Under the pieces are notes generated by a model. That model saw only the letters and a list, made by a program, of their open reading frames with translations. It did no database searches and was not told the origin of the DNA. From Dasyornis broadbenti (lineage: Eukaryota; Chordata; Aves; Passeriformes; Dasyornithidae): a stretch of DNA of 64,000 nucleotides. Positions 24,501-36,992 of this stretch are shown one piece after another. Made by a program: the position numbers and the translations under genes. The stretch spans positions 3,954,192 through 4,018,191 of the forward strand of contig VZRN01011460.1 in the NCBI GenBank assembly GCA_013397935.1. The letters are read 5' to 3'. How positions within the stretch are numbered: the stretch's first letter is position 1; each line of letters begins with the position of its first letter.

Positions 24501-27500
24501 CTGAAGTACAAGCAGCTATTGCCACCCAGCACTCCTGGCACAGAACTGGAGATGACAACCCAGGAAGTCTGCCGCCACAGATGCGAAGTTTCACCTACTT
24601 TCATCTTTCATGTAGATTTTATAAAATAAGAGGTATTAAATGAAAAAGGCAACAATTGGAAGCTCCAGAAATAGTTTATATAAAAACCCCCTATTTTGTG
24701 TTATGTGACCAAAGCTTGTGCTAGATTTCAGTTGCCAAAGAGCGTATGAGCTGCCTGTGAAATGTCCAACATTCTCATCTGGAAAAACTTTTAGATTTTA
24801 TTCCTTTATTTGGCTTGAAACATAGCTTTTTTGCTTTTGTTAAATCTTTAACTGAGGTCTGGGCCACAGGAAAAGTAAAAGGCAACATGCTGGCTGGAGG
24901 CCATCATTTTACATTTTAGAAGAAGGATTTGGAGTGAAAACAGATGAAAGCTATGGGGGCCCTAGTCAGATGGCAGTCAAAAGATCTCCAGGAGCCAGAA
25001 GGAACGGAGTCCAATATATTTGAATCCTGGCTCAGAAGAAATCAGTGATCAGCTGAAACTGGGGATGATGCAAGGAAAAATAAAGAAACCAACATTCCTT
25101 GAGGTATTGCTTCAGCACTTTTTATAGTGAATAATGGAAAAATACCATCCAGAGGAGATTTTCATAATTCTGGCATCAAGAATTTTTGTGTATTTGCATT
25201 AACTGCTGTCACTCTGGTGATATTTCTAAATAGAAGCTGCAGAGGCACAGAAAGCAAAAGATGACCCAGAACAAACAGGAAGACATGGAAAACCAGGAGA
25301 GAGCAGACTAAAGAGCTGTATAGAAATCTAGTCCATGCTCAGCACCAAATGGGAATTAGAGAAGTAATTAGGGAGGAAGCGGCCTGACATATACTGGATA
25401 AAGTAACTGGTCAGGGAAGAGGAAGAATTCAGTACAAAGAGGGCCACGTAAAGGAGATGTTAGTAGAGGTCATTGTTTTTGTGAAAGCTAATGAGTCAAT
25501 TAACATACAGCAACTCCAAACGTGCTGCGTCTGAAGCATCCCATGCCCTTGTTTAGAAAAGTCGTGGAGGTCACAAATTGCAAAGGAACCTTTTAGCTTC
25601 TCTACACAATCTTGAAGAGGTACAATCATTGCAGGAAAACAGTCCCATGACTTATAATGGTACCAAAACATGGCTTTACCATGTTAATTATACTGCTATT
25701 GTAGGTATTTGTATTGCTGCTGTTCCTAGCTGTGCCATTTCAGTCAAATCCTGTTTTCTTTGTCATCCAGGAATGGTCAGTGGAAGTCGGATATCCTCCT
25801 CAAGCCCTGGGGCACAACAGTCTTGCTTTCCTCACTAAATATTGTTTTCAGCAGCAGTTTGTGTAACCATGAAAAGCAGACATGGCTTCTGTGGTCCTAA
25901 AACCACCATGCAATAGATATGACACAAGGAAATTATCACTAACTTCAGCTTTTACTGCAGTATTGCAGACTCACGTTAAGCTACTGGGAAAAAACAACCC
26001 AGCCAACAACAAGAATATAGGTGCACTTTCTGTCATAAAACTATAACCACATACCAAATGAACTTTGGAGTGTTATAAACAAGCCAGCTGAGCTTATATA
26101 GTGACTGAGGTGGTGGTGAGAGAAAGAAGACTGTTCTTCAGCTGTTTCGGTTCTCTTTGTTCTGTAAGTCTTGATTGCCAGGAAAGGGCACACACTAGTG
26201 ATTTCATTTCATCAGCTAGTTTGTACCACTAAACAAAATTATTTAAAACTAAACAAAATGTCTAACCTCCCCTACAATTGTTCAGGTTCCTAGTGATAAT
26301 GCATCATATTACTGAGTTATTTTATAAATGCTGAATCTTCAGGTATGATACAAAGAGCTTACTGGGATGATGAGGAGCAGGAAATAAAAAGGCTGAAGGA
26401 AGTTAGATTTGAACATTCATTGTTCCAGAAATTCATCACAATTTTAAAAAAAATGTTAAACTGTTTTCCACATGTGCTATTGTTAAAGCCTCTGTGTGTC
26501 ACACCGGATGATGTCTTGCACTACTGCACTGGGCCCTTGAAAGGAAATGGAGTTGTTCAGCCAGTCACTTCTTTTTCAGTTTCTATTGTTGTGTCAAGGT
26601 TAAAGTTTTCTTTTCTTGAGGATCCCAGCTGTAAACAAGCATCCCCTAACACCAATAGTCTCAAAAAAACCTTGTAGTTTATCATTCAACAGAAATTAAA
26701 CACCTGTTAGTCTTTTAGATTGGTGCTATAATGCACACTTCAGTTTAACGTCACTTAGCTTTGAATTTAAAGGACATTTCCTTCATTAAAAAGCTTTCTC
26801 ACTACAGGAGAAAAAACACAAATAAAGTCTCTCTAGAGACATTTTGCTTTTAATTGGTACTCAGAACTGCCTTACACTCCCGCTCCTCCCCCATACAACC
26901 TCCCCCCTACAAATGCTCCCTAACCTTCTTCACACAGCTCTGTTTATCAGGATTTTCTCCCTAAAGAGAAACTAAATAATATTTATTTGTAGAAACAGTG
27001 TTTGCTAGCAGAAATAAATTTCAAAATGCATATTCACAAATATGTAATCATTGGCTAAAAATTTTGGAAGTACAAAAATCAATATTGACTACAGCTTGTT
27101 TAGCAATACCTTTTTTTAGTCTGTGCTGACCCATAACAACAAAGGAGCTTAACATATTTATAGCACTCATACATTTTATAATCAGAAATAAAAGAATTTG
27201 AATTATTATGATGCATCTGTATTTAGTAGTTACAAAATGGTGAATAAAACTTACTTTTTTTTTCCTCCAGTAGCATTTTCCTTGGAAAATGGAAACTGCT
27301 TTGCAAACCTAAAACTAATACAGAGAATTTCTCTCTCTCTCCTTCTCTGCCATCATGGGTAGAATCCTCTTAGGAAAAAACCCATTCGTAGTACCACATT
27401 CTAAAGATCATTAAGACTGTTAAACTGTGTAATATTATTTTTCTATGATCTTTTTGCACTGAACATTGCAAAGACACAAACTGTTATTGCTAGCATTATT

Positions 27501-28092
27501 GCAACATTTCACATTGTTTCCAGTTGATCATAAATTCTGTATATCATCATATCCTTTTCCTATGGCTTTACGTTATCACTGTAAAAGCCCAGAATATGGA
27601 TTACTATTTTGGACTTAAATTTATTATTTTTCCTGAATATTTCCTGAGAATTATTCTTCCTGAATAACTTCTTCCATTATCTGAAGTGCCTTTACAGATA
27701 TGGCCCAACCCATCTTGAGTTGCTCTGGTACAAAGTGGTGCATTTGCTGCACTTATGCCACATTCTTGTCATAAACAGGAATTTGACATTGACCTGGGTC
27801 CGCGGACAACACTGAAGAAAAGATCAGAAGCCAGAAACAGTATTTTAGATAATTCTCACTGATGACTGTTCCAGTGCTGATGAAACAAGTGGCAGCAGGC
27901 ATGACCATAGTGTGAACACCTGCCCGATGGCGGAGAGCTTTACCTTGCAGCTTGGGAGCTCAGATGGATGGTGCTTGGAGCTCCACCCTCTTTCCCCTCA
28001 CAGCCCAGGTTAAATATTGACTGGCCTGAGCTTAAGGCTGTTTGTTATGTGCGAGCCAAGGTCATTATTAATGCAACAGCTTGCAGGACCCA

Positions 28093-28130
28093 AAATGTGC
28101 TAAGCACTTTACAGGCCTCAATCCCAAAAA
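28093..28130 (+). repeat. Possible ancient SINE (MIR-like) remnant
   Basis: AATGTGCTAAGCACTTTACA resembles the TGCTAAGC-CTTTACA block common to old tRNA-derived SINEs. The match is too short to be sure. Confidence 0.15.
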
Positions 28131-29129
28131 GCTGATATGTCACTGTCAATTTTAGACACAGCAACCAAACTGACTGTTCCTCCCTGTTCCTCCTTCCCTC
28201 CCATTCCTTTTTCCCTGGGCTGTGTTACCTCTCTAGGCACTTGGAAAATCAGAATATGTATTTAGTTTTAGGAAGCAAAAATTTCCTCAGCATGTGAGTT
28301 TTGAAAAAAACCAAAACCTTTGCAAAAGAAATGGGAATTAATAGCAGACTGTGGGTTCAGTCCCCTCTGGTTGCACGGTGAGTAGAAAACCCATTCAGGC
28401 AATTCAGGCACTAAACAGATAGCTGGAATCATCTCTGCCTGAATATCGCAATGGGTAAAGGCTCACACGCATTGTGGCAAAGGGGTGGGGGAATGCCCAC
28501 CCCCATCACTTATAAATCCATCCTTAAAATCCTCTATTTTCAAAGAAGAAATATTGCAATAATACAAATATTATTTTAAAAGCAGCTTGATATAGACTAG
28601 TTCCAACTTGTCTGTGAGACACTGGCAGAACCATAGCATTTTCAGAAAACAGGTTTTTGCTTCTCAGATATTCTGCCTCTTTTAGCTATTCAATGGAAAT
28701 GACAGTTCAGGGTGAACCGGCAAAAAGTTATTTAGTCTAGATCAAAGGTTAAATTTTCAGCTCCCCTCTCTAATCATAAATAAAGTTTTGAAAACATGTT
28801 TTGGAAATGATATTTTGTGAAATGAATTTCAAGGTGGCCTTTTAGGATAGTCAGGATTACAAGAGTCAATGTGACACACATTGTGTAGGAGAGGAAAAGA
28901 AAGAGCTTGTGTATAAGGGATTTAAGTAAGCTTATGAAAACTGCTCATGTTGAGTTGCATTTTTTCTCCAGCTGAATTCCTGCTCAGTTGCAGTTTACCA
29001 GTTAGGTTCTCCTCAAAGTAAATCTACAGTTTTCTCTGCAAGGGAAGGGAAAAAATAATAAATCAAAACTAATGAGATATTCTTTGTACTATTGACATCT
29101 TTATTTTTTTCTTCCTGCGTCACTGCTAG

Positions 29130-29218
29130 ATTTGAAAGGCGGAAACAAGGAGTGAAACTGAATGTGAGAAATGAAAATGCCCACCTGGTGAAAAGAAGGG
29201 AAGGAGGAAATCAAAAGG
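29130..29218 (+). other. Exon-like block (candidate 89-base exon)
   Basis: A pyrimidine-rich stretch (TTATTTTTTTCTTCCTGCGT) ends in TAG at 29127-29129, with a branch-point-like TTGAC about 35 bases earlier. The block ends AAAAGG followed by GTGAGT at 29219-29224, a strong 5' splice site. One of three frames is open throughout: 29 codons from 29131, including KLNVRNENAHLVKRR, with one spare base at each end. The peptide is not recognised. Both splice-like ends and an open frame make it a better exon candidate than most of the window, but a chance match is quite possible. Confidence 0.25.
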
Positions 29219-29224
29219 GTGAGT

Positions 29225-32200
29225 TAGCAATTCCTTAAGCGCATGCAATGTCTATAATTTTCAAACCTGACAATTGGACTGAGACACAGAGGGGAAGGGG
29301 ACTGATTGGGAGAATGTTTGCTCTTTCACAGACAAACTTGTGATAGAAATGCATCAGCATTTTGCCCAGGCTGTGTGTAACACATGCACATCTCAACACA
29401 GGCACAGAATGGCAGTCACAGGAGGATTCTCACCTGCTTTCCTCCCCTGCTCTGTCTGCCTTCCCTGCAGGGCGAATATTAACACAGACCTTCCTTTCTC
29501 CAAGCTCAAAATCCAGTCAATTAAAACACCTTGCCTATCCTTCTCTAGATGCATCCACAAAAGCTTATGTTAATACCTTCTTTCAGATTTTAAAACCATA
29601 TTATCCTATTACTTTTTTTTGCTGTATGATGCTTTTGTCTCTCTCCTTCCCCAGCTCCTCCCTTAGCTCTAAGAATAACAGAGTGACTAGACTGAGAAAA
29701 CATTGAAACAAAAATGTACAGATTGCTTTCAAATGCCCAAAAAACCAAAGCAGGAGAGAAGAGATAAAAACTCATAGGTTTCTTTTCCCCTCCTCTCTAA
29801 TTGTAGGTGTTATTACGACAATATGGGTAAAATATTTTCTGATGGAGGTGTTATTTTTAAATTGATAATGTCTGTAAGTTCCGACAGAGGTTGAGAAGTT
29901 GGCACTCATCAGCTTCTGTAGAGCACTGGCACGTTAAGCAGGATGAAGAGTGCAAGGGTGCTGCTCTGAGCTGTGCTCATCCATATCATTACACACGAGA
30001 AAGATCACATGTAGCTTTCTTGCAGTTCTGTGGGAAGCTGTATCTAGAGTCTGACTGTCACCAGACTGTACTGAATTTTGTGGGCCTTTTTGTTGCACTC
30101 ATCTTACTGCTCAATTTTTCTTGTCTGGCAACTTCTGATTGTTATCCAGAGAGCCTTTCTGATGTCTAAGAAATTAATTGATGCTATGTTCTTGCTGGGG
30201 TTTGTTTTCAGCTGCTATGCTTAAATGATTATTTTTCTGAAGGCCGTTCTTCAGATGCAGAAATTTGAATAAAATTAACAGTAAAACCAGAACATTTTTT
30301 CAGAAGTAAACCTTTGCAGTTAACAGACGAACACTGAATATGATGTGTAGCATTCTACATGGTTACCAAATTTGTCTTTAATGCAGGCATATTTATCTAA
30401 AAGTCTTGGCATTACTTCTGAGATGCTGCATACTCACAGTTCTGCATTTAGTGGAGGCTGCAGAACACCATTTCTCTACAAACCACCAACTTGCAGAAAG
30501 ATAACGTACATTCAATCCATCTTTTCTGTAAGACCAGATATGTGAATATATTTGCTCATGACCAGAAAGCTTCTGTTATCTCCTGTTATAGGATATTTGA
30601 TTGCTGTTTCTGTCGTCCTATCTCAACAATTAGCTCACACTCTATAAGGACCATCATTTGTTTTGCCTGAGATGTATGTCCATGTGTCCAGTAGAGGACA
30701 TTGGTATACACAAGACATAAGAAGCAAAACATCAACCTGTATTTTTGATGAGGCAGTACAGAAGGTTAGGATTTGGATCTAAGTCCAAGAACAAAGAGAT
30801 TTTTTAAGTAGCTTGGGTGAAAGAAAACTCTTTTCCTTGCACTTTCAGTTATTTTCTTTCAGGAATCAAAGGATAGCTGTCTGGAGCCATCAAAAATTCC
30901 TCTCTTATATGACAGATGAGAACTAGAAGTAGAACCTCAATCAAGAACAATGCATATCTTTATAGCGACTCTTACTTTATATTTGGTGCCTGTAACCTTT
31001 AACTGTGTCGTTCAGACCATGTGTCTTGCCTCGATATGTTGCAGACTTTCAGGGAGACTCAATCAGTGCAAAAATACACTCTTACCTAGGACCCTCACTG
31101 GCGTTCACTTTCAGGAGAATATCTGGCCAAGGTTTACAAAGCGACCATTCCTCATGTTAATTCATGTAAGTTGTGGTCAGCAGCATATATTCTTCTGGTA
31201 GCCGTTACAAGTATACAATATTATACTTTGCAGCATAGAGAGAAAGGACAGTACAGAAACAAGTGACAAGAGCTGACCCTTCCATCAAAGAAAATTGATT
31301 ATCAGTGAATCCTTCATTTGTCTGTGTAACACTCAAGACACCAATTAACTACCTGTCTTTGTCCTATTAGTAATATCTACACTGTGCTATGTAGGAAAAG
31401 AGTCTTAGTCAAAATTAACAAGGCACAAAGCACTAGTTGGATGGCAATTAGCAGACAGTGTCATTGCTGTATCTTCCTAATAAGATGAAACAATGGAGAA
31501 GGAAATGTGTTCTGTGCATCTAATGGTTGCTGTAGATCAAATAACATCTCAGAGATTTCTGAAGCAATGTAAACAGAATGACTCCCTGTTGTGAAAAGTC
31601 ATCTTGGATCAATGGTAGAACTGGAATAATCGCTGGCATGTAACTGATGTGCTGAAGGGAAAAATACAGCATACTGAATTTTGTGTTATCAGATGAACGG
31701 CTTCATTTGAGCCTGCAAGAGTGTTTGACCAACTCTGTACTGGACAGGAGACAGACGCTAATGGGGCCAGTTTGTTTTTGCAGACAGATGTCTACAGTTC
31801 CACCCTTTCTTGCTCTTGTTGCCCAACCTCAGCCCAAGATCAACGTGATTCACAAGCAGGTTTCATTTATCTGACATCCACATGTGCTCCTTTAGGGGAT
31901 AGAGGCTTAAGTAAATCGTCTGGGTTTTGAGGTCATCTCTGTAACAGGATTAAAAATATTAACTGGCTCATAAATTTGTTTTACCAGGGTAGCGTTGCCT
32001 GACTGAGCCTGTATCATTTTTATTGCTAGCTACACTTATGTTTATTGACAGACAAGGATTATAAAATGATGACACAAAGCAGTAGTTATTCAGGGATCCA
32101 GCAGGAACAATAAATTCTCTGCCTCCAGTTCTGGAAATGTTTCAAGGCTTTTTCTTCATGAATAGTTACTCTATAAAGCCACAGTATTTTCTTGACTAAC

Positions 32201-32790
32201 ATTACTCATTTACTTCACCTGTGTTACTCCAATCAGTACAACAGAGATACAGAAGAAAATGGTATAATGCTATAAAATTTACAAAGCCCTAAGTACACAG
32301 AGCTGAAATGATATTTTTTCTGTAAATCTTAGTTGCCAACATCAAGAGCAGAGTTTCTTCTGTCTAGGGATATTTCTGTGCACAAAAAAAAGCATCAAAA
32401 AGGCAAACAAGAAAACTTGATAAACATGATGAACTTCAACTGGAGAGAAAGAAATAAAGAACATCTAAGCTTTTAAATATACAACAAAATGACACAAAAT
32501 CAAATGTGCATCAGAAGTCTGCTGAAGCCCAAGTTTTCAAATGTTAGTTATGTGCTTTAATGACACCAAGAAATTGGAGGGCATTTGCTGCCCAGTGCAA
32601 CAAATGATACAGAGGTGGCCTACTTCACTTTCAGCCTTACTTCAGATGTCAAGTTTTTCAACCCTCTGTCATTTATCTTATCTTCCTTTTGTCCTTTGAG
32701 TGTTTGTTTACATCTTTCCCATACTCTGAAGCCTGAAACTTCACTGTAACCGAGGTATCACTGGTCTCAATAGCCAGATTGATACTGAAA
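29225..32790. other. Noncoding DNA, no feature seen
   Basis: Overlapping short + frames at 29340-29706 and 31683-31930 have no motif. No repeat recognised. Confidence 0.6.
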
Positions 32791-32885
32791 CACAGAAGGG
32801 TTGAGGCTGCAAAGGACTTCTGGAATTCACCTTGACAACCTCTCTGCTCGAGCAAGGTCATCTAGAGCCACCTAGTAGAACCTCT
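32791..32885 (-). mobile_element. Old CR1 3' end fragment
   Basis: Diverged but recognisable CR1 3' sequence: CACAGAAGGGTTGAGGCTGC, AAAGGACTTCTGGAATTCAC, then CTCTGCTCGAGCAAGGTCAT and CTAGAGC. The order matches the CR1 3' region seen on + when the element lies on minus. It is clearly more decayed than the copy at 19.4 kb. It may be the 3' end of the same ancient element as 33090-33640, with a deletion between them, or a separate insertion. Confidence 0.72.
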
Positions 32886-33089
32886 TACCCTTCATAAATG
32901 AGAATTAATTTGTCCAAGAAAAAGAAGAAACTTTTTTTAACATAGTAGTGCCACACTGTTCCCACTCTTTGTCCCCCTAACTTCTAACACTTTCTCTGCC
33001 TTTTACTGCTTCCTAAGTGTTTTTTCCTCAATGTTATATGTGCAAAGCACTTCTATTGCAATTGCATGTGCCTCTGTCAAGTTTCCATC

Positions 33090-33640
33090 AGCTGATTTTG
33101 GAACAATTTGCTGTTTTCTGGAACTCCTTCCAAATTTGAAAGCATCCTCATAATTTCATCATCCAGATCATTGATCAGCAAAGGATTGAATATAAATGGA
33201 CTCAGAAATACACAATTTTAAATGTCCTCCCAGTCTGACAACAAACCAGTGATAGTTCCTCTTTGATTTTGTTTTCTCAACCAGCTGTGAGCCTTCTCTG
33301 CAGTGATTTAATCATACACCTTAATTTACTTATGGGAATGCTCTGTAGGAGACTCAAGAGCCTTACTGAAGTCAAGATAGATCACATCTACTGCTTCCCC
33401 CTTATTCACTTATCCTGTCAAAGAAAGAAATTAGATTGGTTTGATACAATTTGTCCTTGACAAATTCACATCCACTAGACTATTATTACCCTCGAGGTGT
33501 TCATAAATTGATTGATTGATCCTCCACCACACAGCTTCAGTTCAAGGAAAATCACCAGCATCTACTCTGATGTGCAGCTAATTGGGCTCAGTTCCGTGAT
33601 TTCAGATCTTCTTCTGCAGGTTTGGTGCTGTGTTCCCAAA
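33090..33640 (-). mobile_element. Ancient CR1/L3-like LINE, reverse transcriptase region
   Basis: Read on minus, the stretch at about 33357-33400 translates as EAVDVIYLDFSKALES, which is reverse transcriptase motif A of the CR1/L3 group (the YLDFSKAFD block containing the first catalytic aspartate). The upstream codons read NLISFFDRISE, matching the preceding family block. The + side near 33150 (CATCATCCAGATCATTGATC) matches the CR1 region further into the palm. Frames are broken and divergence is high, so this is an old fossil. Boundaries are approximate. Confidence 0.75.
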
Positions 33641-33982
33641 AAGGCATCCTAACTATCTTGACCATGTGTTCTCTTCAGTCCCAAAGCTCACCAGGTTATA
33701 TGAGCTTTACCTGCCGTACCTGAGGGCACCAGAACTATGAACACTATCTGTGCTCATAAGAATATCATACACCCTCTCAGTGAGCTCTCTTTACTGTACT
33801 ACCAAACATAAAATCACTACCTGTTGACGAGAGTGACCCACCAGTTCTGGGCTGCACTCTACTGTGGTGCATGAGTAGGAATATTTTGTCATTTATGAAT
33901 ACCAGAACACAGTAGATGGTGTTATTTGTAAACAATATTTGCAGTTAATGTAAATGAAGCTGCCTAGAACTGCTTCATCTCC

Positions 33983-34001
33983 TTTTTTTTTTTTTTTTTT
34001 T
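33983..34001. repeat. Poly(T) tract, 19 T
   Basis: Nineteen T followed by CCCCAGG. It reads as a strong polypyrimidine tract ending in CAG, so it also looks like a 3' splice site on +. Confidence 0.95.
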
Positions 34002-34007
34002 CCCCAG

Positions 34008-34089
34008 GAAGGAAGCAGAGTTTCAGTTTTCTAAGCCATTTGACCCTGAGGCTTACATTTGGAATTCCATGCTGATAGACACTACATAA
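34008..34089 (+). other. Exon-like block after a T19-CCCCAG acceptor
   Basis: The poly(T) tract and CCCCAG give a very strong 3' splice-site shape. One frame then runs 26 codons (34009-34086), containing FDPEAYIWNSML, to TAA at 34087. It would be a last exon if real. No homologue is recognised, and a T19 run makes a good acceptor score almost automatic. Confidence 0.15.
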
Positions 34090-36369
34090 TTATTATTTTA
34101 ATTAGAAAAGCTGCAAAATATTCTACTGTGTCTCTTAATTCAAATGTTATAGCTGCCACATAGGGCTTAGTCCTACAATGGTTTCAGCACAGACTTACAC
34201 TGAGCACAGCTGGCTTTTTGCTCAGAACAAGATCAATATTTTGGCATGGCATCCTCACAATGCAGAATTAGGTAACTGAAAGGCTGTTTGAACCCAAGTT
34301 GACCACTCCACAATTAAACACTGGAAATTTGACTTTTACACTTACGACTAAAGATTTTATTAAAATTGTTAACGTGCACGGAGACCTGATTTTCTACTTC
34401 TTGCTTGGGCAAAACTCCTGCAGCTAAGGAAGGGGAGTCTGAGTTCTGTGTAAGATGATCTCAGTGAGCTCAGTGTGAGGTGAGCTTCAGTCACAGTCTT
34501 GTCCTCATTCTTGTTTGATCTTTGTCCCCTGTTAGGTTCTGCCATTGCAAAACTTACACACAGAAATTCAGTGCGACCACACCCACTAGTAACAAAAATG
34601 TTTAGAATCCCAGTCCTTGTTTCCTATTTGTGACTCAGAAACAAATATTACTTTCCGACATCACTTTTTGAAGAGCTGAGACACATTTTTAAGGGCCAGA
34701 GAAGTACCAAAATAATATAGACTATTGTTTCAAAGATAATGCAAAGCACTGAATAGGTCATTATGGAATAATTTAATTTGAAGAAACATTACCACAGAGC
34801 AAAATGAATAGATTAATTTTGCTATTTGTTTTCTTTCTCTCTTTGCAAACATATAAAAGATACCATTTGTAGAATGATAACATTTTTTTATTCCATCATA
34901 TACCAGTGCAAATATATCCATTTGCTTCATTTTATAAGCAGTTAAATTACTCTGACTCCCTATCCACATCTGTGAAAAAAGACATATACCTTAAGATTTC
35001 TTTGCCCCCTCTTCCATTCATCACTAAGGGCATGTTTGTGTTTGGCACAGGCACACAGCAGGATGCCTGAGGTAGGTTTCATCCCAGCTTGAATGTCCAC
35101 ATATTGCTATACACAGTCCTGCTGCTAACAAAAAGTGGAAGCAAAAGAAGTTCTAAAACACATCACTGTACCTGCTGTGTTTTAGAACACCAGTAAAGCT
35201 CCCCCTCTCATCAACTGGTCTGGGGCCCAGGCTGGGATGGCGCTGGGCAGCTTCCTGTTCTTGTTTTCCATGCAAACCTACCCCAAGAACAGTCCCATCA
35301 CTGTTTTCACATTCCTGCCACAGGTCTTTCAGCAAGATGTGGAAGCTAAGATTATACAAAAGGAAAATAAGCAGAACCTCAAAATTCCATAAAAAGCTGT
35401 GAAATAGGGAAATATATATTAAAAAAAAAAACAACAAACCCAAACAGGGAAATAAATCTAAAAATGCATTTCAGCTTAATTACCTATTAATTTGAATATG
35501 AGACTTGGATTGAATCTTAGTTCTCTGCCATAGTTTTATCTTAGAAACAACAACAAAATGACTTTTCTTTGTGGCTCTGTAAGTGCAGCTAGCTAAGAAA
35601 ATTGTTCCCGGGGCTGTGTGTGCCCCTTTTGACACTGCCAAGGTTACTTGTGAATAAGAATCGTGTTTGTTTCTGCTACATCAGAAAACAATTAATCTTC
35701 ATTGTTTGCCAACCAGGAGTAATCAAAAGCAGTAGGGAAATTAACTGTATTTTCTGGTACGTATGAAGATATACAGAAACAAAAGCAAAAATGCAAACTA
35801 GAGCTGAGGAAAGCTCTTAGACTGCCTCTTACAGGAAAATAAAGATCTAGCAATTTTACAAATAGATTTTTTTTTTTCATCTTTTCAGTGAAGACATATT
35901 TGATGGGGTAAACTCCCAGATGTATGGTAGGGTGATACAGAATATTTGATCTGCTCTGGAAACAGTTAAGGTCAGAGTGCATACACAGTGGCTGCTTTAT
36001 TTGCTTAGGTTTGATTTGAAAAGGTGATTTCAGCAATACCAATGGAGAAATTTGGCTCGTTTTACTAGATTGGAGAAGAAGAGTATGGTGATGAGTAACC
36101 AGGAATGCACATTTAAGGCACTGACAAACTGCACACCACTGTAATTACAGAGATAGATAATTATCTAGGTTTGAACTGAGTGCGGAAATTAAAAGAGTTG
36201 AACTGCTGACTCTCTATTAAACTGAGATAGAAGCAGTAAAGAATTTATAAGTCCAAAAATTAGGCACAGCTCTGCCCCAAAGAGAAAACTTTCAGATGAA
36301 AGCTTGTCATTGAGCAGAAACTAAAATCCAGCTTTTCCAGAGAATCCTGAGCAGGTACCTGGTTTTCAG
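34090..36369. other. Noncoding DNA
   Basis: Contains the A-rich tract at 35411 and a slightly GC-richer patch at 35200-35340 under a 96-codon minus frame that is not recognised. Confidence 0.6.
35411..35442. repeat. A-rich tract
   Basis: TATATATTAAAAAAAAAAAAC followed by AACAAACCCAAACA; low complexity. Confidence 0.85.
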
Positions 36370-36468
36370 CTAGTTAGCAAGAAAGAATGAACTCCAGGCC
36401 ATGTGCCAAACCATCCAAGGGAACAGAGGCCCCTCCATGTAGCTGGGACCCAGAGCCTGATAGCTCAG
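36370..36468 (+). other. Exon-like block with an internal ATG
   Basis: Preceded by GGTACCTGGTTTTCAG and followed by GTGAGG after CTCAG, a good 5' splice site. All three frames have stops at the very start. A frame opens at ATG 36387 (A at -3) and runs 27 codons into the splice site, including MNSRPCAKPSKGTEAPP. It could be a first coding exon or noncoding. Confidence 0.17.
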
Positions 36469-36569
36469 GTGAGGAACTGAGTTTTCTTCCCGAGAAACCA
36501 CACGGAGATGTTCCCACCACGCACCTTTTCTGCAATAGCATCTGCTCAAGAATTGGGCTCAGAGGCTTG

Positions 36570-36620
36570 CCGAGCCTGGGGGAGGAGGAAAGGGAGAGAA
36601 GAGGGGGAGGAGAGAAGGTG
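36570..36620. repeat. Purine-rich run
   Basis: A run of G and A with few interruptions (GGGGGAGGAGGAAAGGGAGA and onward). It lies between two exon-like blocks at 36.4 and 36.9 kb. Confidence 0.85.
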
Positions 36621-36909
36621 GAGAGCAGCTTTTAAAAGAAAAGAAGAACGCTACGGATTTCTGTGCAGCACAGCCCAGTCCCAGAGATGTACTCGTCTCT
36701 CAGAGAAATTAGACTGTCTTTTGAGTAGCTTTTGGGTCTCAGTGGAAAATGAGTAAGAGCTGAGCCAAACTTCTAGGCAAAAAAAGCCCAGCAAATTTAA
36801 ATACTGCTGGCTAGCTGCCAAGGAGGTTTAAAAAATAAAAAGTCGTAGTTCTGGATTTATTTACATAAACACTGCAAATGTAGTTCAGGAGAAATTTTTT
36901 TGCGTCCAG

Positions 36910-36992
36910 CAGCCCATGCTTTTCACTGTATTGCCAGATTACAAGGCCCTGCACTACACCAGCCCACTCTGGTCTCCTGTGCAGCAACCCAG
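36910..36992 (+). other. Exon-like block, all three frames open
   Basis: Preceded by AATTTTTTTGCGTCCAG and followed by GTGAGG after CCCAG. It is 83 bases long with no stop in any of the three + frames, so the open frame says little about which, if any, is used. One frame reads QPMLFTVLPDYKALHYTS. It lies 440 bases downstream of the block at 36370-36468. Confidence 0.2.

Larger units (their letters stand above)
19568..29129. other. Long noncoding stretch
   Basis: Nearly 9.6 kb with no recognisable repeat beyond the T-rich tract and the possible SINE remnant. Longer chance frames are 22793-23200 (135 codons, pyrimidine-rich at its 3' end) and 26345-26677 (110 codons, starting acidic and lysine-rich). 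Neither product is recognised. Confidence 0.55.

Noticed and set aside
26345..26677. 110-codon + frame beginning with an acidic, lysine-rich stretch
   Set aside because: It looked exon-like at first because CTTCAG precedes it, but the upstream pyrimidine tract is poor and the product is not recognised.
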